This document shows, piece after piece, positions 33,364-39,158 of a DNA stretch of 41,470 bases. Source of the stretch: JBAZOJ01 sp041648755 (GTDB lineage: Bacteria; Planctomycetota; B143-G9); NCBI GenBank assembly GCA_041648755.1, contig JBAZOJ010000006.1, positions 1 to 41,470 on the forward strand, read 5' to 3'. The first letter of the stretch is position 1, and the number at the start of each line of letters is the position of its first letter. The translations under genes and the position numbers were made by a program. Below the pieces are notes generated by a model. It was given only the letters and a program-made list of their open reading frames with translations, was not told the DNA's origin and did not search any database.

Positions 33364-35238
33364 TCACTCTCTTTTGTACGGAGGATAACTGGTCAATTCC
33401 CTCGGCCTGTGAGTGACTGGGTCGACATCGTACATCGACAGCGAGATCTCCTTGCCATAGCTCGATGACTCAAGTATGAGATTGCCCGGGGACTCCTCGA
33501 ATGTGATCAGATCCCCAGTCAGAAGATTCCTAAGGTCTGCTTCCCGAATCGCGGGCTCCATGACAACAGCGAGTTCGCGCAACATGTCCCGCGTCTGGTC
33601 GGTCATTTCCGGCCACCCCGTGGCTTCAGGAGCGTACATCGCCAGCAGTCTCTCCGCAGGGCCACCCTTGATGCTGCACGCCTTGATGAACGCGGCCTTG
33701 CACGCATCCCAGTGCTCGCCCGGACTGTAGAATTTCGGGGTCTCTCTTACCTCGGCCTTTGGCACTATTGCCGATACTGCTATCCACGCCGCGAGCCCTA
33801 CCACAACGGAAACACCGACAATGGCAGCGTACGGCCGAGCGAGACTGATGAAGCTCTTCTTCGGGGCGAGAGCATTTGAGAAACAGCGCTTTAAGGCGAT
33901 CACATAGGTTGCCAGAAGGGCAATTGACAGGAAGAGCAGTGCCCCAATGTTTCGGGCCGCCTGATTGGCTGCGTCTTCCGTGAGAAGCACCAGCAGCTTG
34001 CCATTTGCGCCCCTGGTTGGCCTGATATCCGCGGCCATATCCGCAGCCGTAAGGCTTCCGCTCAGCTTGGAGATAAAGCAGCCCGGCCAGAGCAACGTGG
34101 GTGCTTCGGTGTGCCAGATGACCTTCCGCAATCTTGGCCTGCTCGTCGCAAGGGTCAGGCATTTCCGCTGGAAGCTCGACAGTTGCCATTCCTTCTCTTC
34201 GGTGAAGCTGCTTGGCTCGTCTTTCCCCCAGTTGCGAAACGAGTTGGTGAATTCAGTCTGCAGGAGCGGACACTCGTATGCCTCCTCGGCGACGATGATG
34301 AGGTCCACATACAACGGTCCGCCGGAGAGTGCGGTCAGCCTCATTGGGTACACAGGCGCGGCGGCAGCAAATGAAATCTCGATGGGGTGTGGCGCTGACA
34401 GCCGCTTATCTGCCTTGCGCAGCTTGCCTGTCACGAAGCACCATTTTTCGGCAATGTAGTCGCCTGCAATGCGACGGCCATCAGTTCCAAGGGTCTGGAA
34501 TCCGCCCGCTGCAAGCCAGGAATCAAGCGCGTCCGCGCTCTCGGCCTTCAATGTTGTTACGTCGTAGTCGCCGATTGGCTGCGCAGCCACTATGTCAATC
34601 CCTGGCATTCCAGCATCGCCGCCCCCACGGGCTTCGAGGAAGACGGGGATAAAGGCAGTAGAGGCAAAGAAGACTAACGTGAGAGTCAACGCTGCGAGGG
34701 CTGTTGGTTTCTTGTCGCGATACACGAAGAAGAACGCGGATAGCACCAGCGGGAAAAGATACGGCCATTCTCCAAAGAGGATGCTAATTGCAGAAATGCC
34801 GAAGCACGCAGAAGCTGTCCACGCCGTGAAGACGCTTGGCTTGCCCTTCAGAAAGGCAATCAGGAATAGCAGGGGGATGAGCGCAAAGAGTATCCACAGG
34901 ACCAAGGCGGGCAGCCAGAAGACGCCTTCCTTCCGCTCGAAAGCCTTTCGTCCGAAATCGTAAAACATCGTCTTGAACAGCGGATACGAGGCCTTTTTGA
35001 TCTCAAGTGGCTCGGACGGCACGGGCAGTATCCACGCGTATTCGCCTGTTTCCCCCTGGAACGCGGATTCGATAATAAGGCGCTCCACCCCGTTGCGGTA
35101 CACGATGATCGCTCGCTGCTGTGGCATATCCGGCGATTTCACATTCAGCGGGGGCATGAACTTGCCGTCGGCACCGCACTCGCGCTGCGCGGCGAAGAGA
35201 AGAATAATCCCGACTGCGACCAGAAACCAAGTTTTCAT
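33364..35238 (-). CDS. DUF2330-like polytopic envelope protein, array copy 13 (first in the transcript)
   Basis: This 624-residue copy serves as the description of the family. Residues 1-22 are a signal peptide (MKTWFLVAVGIILLFAAQ). Residues ~24-95 form the first block (PDMPQQRAIIVYRNGVERLI, GETGEYAWILPVPSEP, SYPLFKTMFYD). Helices follow at ~108-130, 137-156, 160-173 and 180-200 with basic inner loops (KGK, RDKK). Residues ~205-420 are the second block with YDVTTLKAESADALDSWL, WCFVTGKLRK, PVYPMRLTALSGG and HTEAPTLLWPGCFISKLSG (H376, W384, C387). Two helices (~431-450, 470-491) precede the C-terminal block with CSIKGGPAERL (C521) and FEESPGN. The first and second blocks resemble parts of DUF2330, normally contiguous and without the membrane insert. 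All three soluble parts should be extracytoplasmic. Start ATG 35238 follows GAGG. Function unknown. Confidence 0.87.
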   Translation of the reverse strand: MKTWFLVAVGIILLFAAQRECGADGKFMPPLNVKSPDMPQQRAIIVYRNGVERLIIESAFQGETGEYAWILPVPSEPLEIKKASYPLFKTMFYDFGRKAFERKEGVFWLPALVLWILFALIPLLFLIAFLKGKPSVFTAWTASACFGISAISILFGEWPYLFPLVLSAFFFVYRDKKPTALAALTLTLVFFASTAFIPVFLEARGGGDAGMPGIDIVAAQPIGDYDVTTLKAESADALDSWLAAGGFQTLGTDGRRIAGDYIAEKWCFVTGKLRKADKRLSAPHPIEISFAAAAPVYPMRLTALSGGPLYVDLIIVAEEAYECPLLQTEFTNSFRNWGKDEPSSFTEEKEWQLSSFQRKCLTLATSRPRLRKVIWHTEAPTLLWPGCFISKLSGSLTAADMAADIRPTRGANGKLLVLLTEDAANQAARNIGALLFLSIALLATYVIALKRCFSNALAPKKSFISLARPYAAIVGVSVVVGLAAWIAVSAIVPKAEVRETPKFYSPGEHWDACKAAFIKACSIKGGPAERLLAMYAPEATGWPEMTDQTRDMLRELAVVMEPAIREADLRNLLTGDLITFEESPGNLILESSSYGKEISLSMYDVDPVTHRPRELTSYPPYKRE

Positions 35239-35264
35239 AATGCCTCGTTCCGAAGGCTGACGCG

Positions 35265-35296
35265 ATTGTATCGGTTTCGCTACCGGAAGTGCACAA
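35265..35296 (-). promoter_or_regulatory. Possible promoter of the array
   Basis: On the minus strand TACAAT (35270-35265) lies 26 bases before the ATG of the first array gene. The only -35-like sequence, TTGTGC (35296-35291), is 20 bases away, which is too far for a strong sigma-70 promoter. An activator or another sigma factor may be used. Confidence 0.35.
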
Positions 35297-35427
35297 CTCT
35301 ATTTATGCGACGCAGTGCGCTTTGGTCCGGTGCAAAAAAGAAGACATTGACGATGACATTTTTCCAGAAATACACGAAGGGAAAGCATGGTCGTGTAGTC
35401 GCGCTCAACGCGCCCGCCTCAGGAGGA

Positions 35428-35442
35428 TCCGCCTTTGGCGGA
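35428..35442. repeat. Perfect hairpin TCCGCC-TTT-GGCGGA
   Basis: A 6-bp perfect stem with a 3-base loop, nested in a longer imperfect pairing (CCTC...GAGG outside). First of three hairpins within 137 bp. Confidence 0.6.
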
Positions 35443-35522
35443 CGAGGAGGGCAATTTCCCAATGGGACGACCGTGTTAATGGGTTGCTTCGGCTGCAGGC
35501 AGGTGGTAACAGCCTTCCATCC

Positions 35523-35537
35523 CCGCGCGATGCGCGG
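35523..35537. repeat. Perfect hairpin CCGCGC-GAT-GCGCGG
   Basis: A 6-bp GC-only stem with a 3-base loop, six bases before the next hairpin. Confidence 0.6.
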
Positions 35538-35543
35538 AAAGTA

Positions 35544-35564
35544 AACGAGCCCTCCAGGCTCGTT
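35544..35564 (+). terminator. Perfect hairpin AACGAGCC-CTCCA-GGCTCGTT
   Basis: An 8-bp perfect stem and 5-base loop followed by CTTTGC on the plus strand. The shape is terminator-like but the T-run is short, and no plus-strand gene ends just before it. It may instead belong to a dispersed repeat. Confidence 0.4.
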
Positions 35565-35604
35565 CTTTGCTGGCCACAAGCACGAAGCGAGACGCAGCGA
35601 GCAT

Positions 35605-35639
35605 TGATGAATGATGATTGATGAATGATGAATGATGAA
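35605..35639. repeat. Heptanucleotide tandem repeat TGATGAA x5
   Basis: Five direct 7-bp units, the second of which is TGATGAT. The window start (1-17) has a similar 7-bp rhythm (ATTCCTC, ATTCTTC) on the opposite sense. Confidence 0.8.
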
Positions 35640-35805
35640 TGAGAGAGCAGGCCATGCAGCCGTTCCGCCCCTCTACCTTTGAGAGAGGGTTGTTGCTGGT
35701 TGGGCCTGTTACTTCTTTGGTTTTCAGCTACAGACGCCGGACGCCAGCCTTCAGCCAATGCAGCTCGGCTGCTATCATGTACATCGATGTAAAATCTTCA
35801 GACTC

Positions 35806-35836
35806 TTAACATGGATGCGCAGGATACTCAGGATAG
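35806..35836 (-). repeat. Inverted relative of the CAGGAT / ATCGAT repeat
   Basis: TTAACATGGATGCGCAGGAT (and the bases to 35836) is a diverged reverse-complement copy of the element at 36027-36060, so the two face each other across ~190 bp. Confidence 0.55.
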
Positions 35837-35900
35837 CTGCCTTCCGATCCAGTCCCGACCCCTGTTTCGAACGAAATCAGACATCTTCTCCTATCCTCTT

Positions 35901-35953
35901 CATCCTGAAAATCGATGTGAAATGTCTTGGCTCGAAGGGCCTCGCAAGGTTCT
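35901..35953 (+). repeat. Direct repeat R1, left copy
   Basis: This 53-bp sequence recurs at 36736-36788 with two mismatches. It contains ATCGATGTGAAATGTCTTGG and a GAAGGGCCTCGCAAGG end. The pair brackets the GNAT gene. Confidence 0.85.
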
Positions 35954-36026
35954 GCGGTTAGACCTCTTGGTTCTCTCTTCTCTCCGCGTCTCCGCGCCTC
36001 CGCGTGAGAATGCAGCTATTCTCTGC

Positions 36027-36060
36027 TTCTATCCTCTTCATCCTGAGTATCGATGTTAAG
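36027..36060 (+). repeat. Direct repeat R2, left copy
   Basis: This 34-bp sequence (begins TTCTATCCTCTTCATCCTGA) is identical to 36800-36833. Its core overlaps in type with that of R1 (CATCCTGA..ATCGATGT). Confidence 0.88.
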
Positions 36061-36084
36061 GCTCCGTGGCTTCCTTCTCAGCGC

Positions 36085-36570
36085 CTACAAATTCTTTTCC
36101 ATCTCTACCGCATGGGGCCCATCTGTTCCGGTCACCTTATACCCGAGCCTCCGGTACAGCGAAATGGCGCGGTTGTCATCGAACACGGCAAGGCCGACCT
36201 TCCGTGCACCCATATTCCTGGCCTCGGCCTCGAAGTGACCTATGAGCCAGGTGCCAAGGCCCTTGCGCTGAAGGCTCGCGGCGACCTGGATGGAATGGAG
36301 AACCGCGATGTCGGGCTCTTCGATCCACCAGTAGTAGAAGGCCACAATCTGCCCATTGACCTCGACCACCTGCGCGCGTTCGAGATTCTCGGCGATTATC
36401 GTATTGGCGACATCGTCATCCCACTGGCCGGGATAGTTTCTGTCAACAGCGGGCTTCATATGCAGGCGATCCAGATCGAACATTGCGGGGATGTCCGCGC
36501 ATGTCGCCGGGCGCAGGCTGCAGCCATCGATTGGACACTTGGACTGAGGTTCAATGTTGTTCATAGCCAT
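36085..36570 (-). CDS. GNAT-family N-acetyltransferase
   Basis: The 161-residue protein spans one GNAT fold. The acetyl-CoA pyrophosphate loop is QRKGLG (101-106), preceded by the strand LHSIQVAASL; N133 and Y139 in DDNRAISLYRRLGY fit motif B. Such enzymes transfer an acetyl group from acetyl-CoA to an amine of a small molecule or protein; the substrate is not predictable. ATG 36570 or the ATG two codons later may start it, neither with a clear ribosome binding site. A promoter-like pair lies just upstream. The gene stands alone between copies of the R1/R2 direct repeats and looks like an inserted cassette. Confidence 0.85.
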   Translation of the reverse strand: MAMNNIEPQSKCPIDGCSLRPATCADIPAMFDLDRLHMKPAVDRNYPGQWDDDVANTIIAENLERAQVVEVNGQIVAFYYWWIEEPDIAVLHSIQVAASLQRKGLGTWLIGHFEAEARNMGARKVGLAVFDDNRAISLYRRLGYKVTGTDGPHAVEMEKNL

Positions 36571-36583
36571 TTGATTGGCTGCA

Positions 36584-36611
36584 AGTGTAGGCGGCGTGTC
36601 CGAGAAAACAA
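36584..36611 (-). promoter_or_regulatory. Candidate promoter of the GNAT gene
   Basis: On the minus strand TTGTTT (36611-36606), a 16-base spacer and TACACT (36589-36584) precede the ATG at 36570, giving another very short leader. Confidence 0.5.
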
Positions 36612-36663
36612 ATTAACACCGAGATTGTGGCGGCCCCTCTCTCCGTTCGGCCGCCCGTCCTTA

Positions 36664-36718
36664 GTCTTTCGTCTTTCGTCTTTAGCCTGAAAGCCCCGGA
36701 CGCCGGACGCCGGACGCC
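36664..36718. repeat. Two heptanucleotide tandem repeats (GTCTTTC, GGACGCC)
   Basis: GTCTTTC is repeated nearly three times at 36664-36683 and GGACGCC three times at 36698-36718, followed by a degenerate AGACGGC. A GACGCCGGACGCC relic also occurs near 35733. Confidence 0.75.
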
Positions 36719-36735
36719 AGACGGCGGAACGCCCA

Positions 36736-36788
36736 CATCCTGAACATCGATGTGAAATGTCTTGGCTCGAAGGGCCTCGCAAGGCTCT
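36736..36788 (+). repeat. Direct repeat R1, right copy
   Basis: Partner of 35901-35953 with two mismatches, 835 bp away in the same orientation. Confidence 0.85.
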
Positions 36789-36799
36789 ACCTGCTGTTC

Positions 36800-36833
36800 T
36801 TCTATCCTCTTCATCCTGAGTATCGATGTTAAG
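36800..36833 (+). repeat. Direct repeat R2, right copy
   Basis: Identical partner of 36027-36060, 773 bp away in the same orientation and in the same order after R1. Confidence 0.88.
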
Positions 36834-36873
36834 TCCGTCTCGCTCTTCGGTTCGGCTGTTCCTATCCAATTCG

Positions 36874-36902
36874 TTGAATGGCACGCAAAACCTCAATAAT
36901 AT
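36874..36902 (+). promoter_or_regulatory. Candidate promoter of the pilin-tailed exported protein genes
   Basis: TTGAAT (36874-36879), a 17-base spacer and TAATAT (36897-36902) lie before AAGGGAG (36915-36921) and the ATG at 36927. This is the best-formed promoter in the window. Confidence 0.6.
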
Positions 36903-36926
36903 AGTTCTGCACCAAAGGGAGTAAAT

Positions 36927-39071
36927 ATGCCTTGCCGCAGGTTATTCACGATTGTCCTTCTTGCAGCAGCCTTTTGCCTGACCGTCAGCGTCCCCCGCGC
37001 CGACGAGCCACCTGCCGACCTCCTGGCTAAGTACATGCCAGCGAACACGATATTCTATGCCCAGTTGGCCGACCTCGGTGGAACCCTTGCGCGTGGCAGG
37101 GAATTGGCGGTGTACAAGTTCATCGAGGAAGGCAACCTCCTGCAGGCGGCGGCGGACGCGCTCAACGAGGGGATGGCCGGAGGCGGCGAACCACATATCG
37201 ATTTCGACAAGATACTCACGATGATCGACGAAATGAGAGATCCCCTGTCCGATGCATTCACCGGGAGGATCGAGTTGGCCATACCGATGTTCAGAGACGA
37301 AATGCCTATCGTGGTGGTGGCTTTTCGGGCAAAAGACGGCCGCGACGAATCGGCTAAAGCTGCGCTGGCTCTGTTTCTGAAGAAGTTCTCTGAGGACATA
37401 ATGGCTCCCGGGTTCTTTAGCCTCGGTAGCCTTGAATACAAGGGTCTCTCCCTCAATTCCATTCTGGACGAAGACCGTCAGGAGGACGATTGCCCTTGGT
37501 TCTTCGAGAGCAACGGCTTTGTCTATATGTCGATCGGCAAGGAGGCAATTTGCCGGATCGTCGACATGCTGGCGCAGCCTCCGGAGAAGTCTCTCCTCGA
37601 TTTCGCCCCATTCCGCAAGGGATACTCTGCAACGCCATTCACGGACCTGTTCTGCTATTTTTCCCTGGGCAGCACGTTCCAGCAGTTCCCCGATCTGCGC
37701 GGAGGTTTGGCAGATTTTCTTGGCGAGAAAATCCCGAGCATCGAGAACGGCACGCTGCTGTACGGCATGTCGTTCAAGGGGCTGTCGGTCGAGGACGAAC
37801 TGCTTGCCGATCTCAACGGCGGCACGTGGCCGCTCCCGCTGGATTTCCTGCTGTCCGAGGCGCCCTGCACCGGTTCTTCCGCGGCCCTTTTCCCCGAGGA
37901 TACAGCGGCCTTCATCTGCCAGAACATGTCAATAGCCAAGCTGTTCGAAGCCGCCCGTGGAGGCCCCTTCATCAACCTCAGCACAGATGCGCTCAAAGAT
38001 AAGGGCTTCGACGCCGAGGCTGACCTTCTGCCACTGCTGGGCCCCGAGGTGGGCTTCGGCCTCATCGCCCGCGGAATAATTCCGACGGGAGCCTTTGCCA
38101 TCGAGATGAGAGATCCGGCAAAAGTAACGGAGTGGGTCCGCGGTCTGGCCGCAGGTCTGCCGGATGCTTTTGGCGAGCCCAGCGATTACAAGGGGGCTCT
38201 GCTTATCCCCTGTCTGGGCACTGACATCCCTGAGATCTTCGGTGCTATGGCAATTGCCGTGAAAGATAAGTGGCTGCTCTTCGGCCCCATACTTACGCTC
38301 AAGAGCATGATCGGCGCAAAGGAGGGCGCTGGCCTCACAACCAATGCCGACTACGCCGCCACGATGCCCCAAATGCTTAAGAAGCAGCCGCAGACCGCCC
38401 TTTTCGTCAACCTGCGCGTCCTCGCGTGCGCCTACTATGACATGCTGATCAATCAACTGGCGCGGCAGGGCCGGGAGGCGGCACAGATCACAATGAACTT
38501 GCCCACCGTTGAGCGAGTCCAGGAACTCGCGGTGCCAATTGCGATGTGCCTCAAGATCACCAGCGGTGACGCACGCCTCTTCGCCACGAGCCCGGCGGTC
38601 ATCTGTGGCACATTCCCCTTGGCAGCGTTAAGGGCGATCCCGAGTACGATCAGGGCTCGAAAACATGCGGCCGAATATGCAGTCATAATGGCTGTCAGAA
38701 GTTTCGGATCCGCTGCTGCGGCCCAGTTGCTGGATAAGGCAGCCTACTGGGAAAACGGTGCAACCGACTTCAAGCCCTATTTTGCAGACAACAACCCTCA
38801 CCCGGGGTATTCCCTCTCGTACTTCTCCAACGACACCAACGGCAATGGTATTGCCGAGGCAACGGAGTTCGTGTATATCGCGGTTCCTGTCGGTGCCGCT
38901 ATCGGGCGACGGGTATTCTACATGGACGAAACAGGCACATTCTTTGAGGCCTATCCGAGGACTGTGGAGCAGCTCAAGGCGCTCCAGGAACTGAAGGAAG
39001 CCGACATCAACTGGGGCGACAAGACCGGCAGCAAGATAGTCATCGCTGACCTCGACTTCCTGCGCAATTAG
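36927..39071 (+). CDS. Exported DUF3352-like protein with pilin-like C-terminus, copy 1
   Basis: The 714-residue protein has a signal peptide (residues 1-25, ending VPRA before DEPP). Residues ~30-560 alternate helices and strands (LAKYMPANTIFYAQLADLGG near the start, LLGPEVGFGLIARGIIPTG near the middle) and resemble DUF3352-type periplasmic proteins of unknown role. From ~565 on the sequence changes: AIPSTIRARKHAAEY and then, after ~60 residues, SLSYFSNDTNGNG...FVYIAVPV...GRRVFYMDETG, as in the body of type IV pilins, but without the GFTLIE leader. ATG 36927 has AAGGGAG at ideal spacing. The next gene is a paralogue. Periplasmic or surface location is inferred; function unknown. Confidence 0.82.
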   Translation: MPCRRLFTIVLLAAAFCLTVSVPRADEPPADLLAKYMPANTIFYAQLADLGGTLARGRELAVYKFIEEGNLLQAAADALNEGMAGGGEPHIDFDKILTMIDEMRDPLSDAFTGRIELAIPMFRDEMPIVVVAFRAKDGRDESAKAALALFLKKFSEDIMAPGFFSLGSLEYKGLSLNSILDEDRQEDDCPWFFESNGFVYMSIGKEAICRIVDMLAQPPEKSLLDFAPFRKGYSATPFTDLFCYFSLGSTFQQFPDLRGGLADFLGEKIPSIENGTLLYGMSFKGLSVEDELLADLNGGTWPLPLDFLLSEAPCTGSSAALFPEDTAAFICQNMSIAKLFEAARGGPFINLSTDALKDKGFDAEADLLPLLGPEVGFGLIARGIIPTGAFAIEMRDPAKVTEWVRGLAAGLPDAFGEPSDYKGALLIPCLGTDIPEIFGAMAIAVKDKWLLFGPILTLKSMIGAKEGAGLTTNADYAATMPQMLKKQPQTALFVNLRVLACAYYDMLINQLARQGREAAQITMNLPTVERVQELAVPIAMCLKITSGDARLFATSPAVICGTFPLAALRAIPSTIRARKHAAEYAVIMAVRSFGSAAAAQLLDKAAYWENGATDFKPYFADNNPHPGYSLSYFSNDTNGNGIAEATEFVYIAVPVGAAIGRRVFYMDETGTFFEAYPRTVEQLKALQELKEADINWGDKTGSKIVIADLDFLRN

Positions 39072-39089
39072 CAGGAAGGTGGTAATCTT

Positions 39090-39116
39090 GGTCGTCCGCG
39101 AAGAGCTAAGACGACC
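39090..39116 (+). terminator. Stem-loop between the first two pilin-tailed genes
   Basis: GGTCGTC and GACGACC form a perfect 7-bp stem (two further G-T pairs possible) around a 13-base loop, followed by GGTCTTTC. It may attenuate transcription between the paralogues; a true terminator is doubtful without a T-run. Confidence 0.35.
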
Positions 39117-39158
39117 GGTCTTTCACGGGCCCCTTTGCTGGGCCGGGAGGCATATTCC

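Larger units (their letters stand above)
10311..35238 (-). repeat. Tandem array of thirteen DUF2330-like paralogous genes
   Basis: Thirteen homologous genes follow one another on the minus strand with stop-to-stop steps of 1804-2071 bp and gaps of 20-157 bp. No unrelated gene interrupts them. The gaps hold ribosome binding sites and no clear terminator, so a single ~25-kb leftward transcript is plausible. N-terminal and C-terminal coding parts are the most conserved; the membrane insert and the stretch before the His/Trp/Cys motif vary most. In order of transcription the copies begin near 35238, 33206, 31216, 29459, 27580, 25685, 23798, 21882, 19999, 18084, 16175, 14128 and 12212. Confidence 0.9.
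35239..36084. other. 846-bp repeat-rich non-coding region
   Basis: I see no supported gene here. The region holds three perfect hairpins (35428-35564), a heptanucleotide tandem repeat (35605-35639), a CCCTCT...AGAGGG stem near 35675-35695, copies of ATCGATGT-containing repeats, and a stretch of TCTCCGCG/CCTCCGCG repeats near 35980-36003 of a type seen dispersed in many environmental genomes. Short ORFs within it have no recognisable content. Confidence 0.6.
36571..36926. other. 356-bp non-coding region with repeats and two promoters
   Basis: Between the divergent GNAT gene and the 36927 gene lie the two promoter candidates, two heptanucleotide repeats (36664-36718) and the right-hand R1 and R2 copies. 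No gene seen. Confidence 0.6.

Noticed and set aside
10311..35238. Regularly spaced conserved blocks as a CRISPR or integron-like cassette array
   Set aside because: The period is ~1.9 kb, each unit is a full gene with its own ribosome binding site, and no recombination-site-like palindrome recurs in the gaps.
35200..35238. Lipoprotein signal for array proteins because of the Cys near residue 21
   Set aside because: The residues before the Cys (AQRE, AQRY, AQPH) do not fit a lipobox, and cleavage before Asp-Gly is more natural.
35277..35620. Short open frames on both strands in the gap upstream of the array
   Set aside because: They cross hairpins and repeats, lack ribosome binding sites, and their products show no recognisable pattern.
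36004..36690. 228-codon open frame on the plus strand across the GNAT gene
   Set aside because: It lies opposite a clear acetyltransferase and runs through repeats on both sides; no motif in its product.
35239..36926. Insertion sequence or prophage remnant in the repeat-rich region
   Set aside because: No transposase, integrase or terminal inverted repeat with target duplication was seen.
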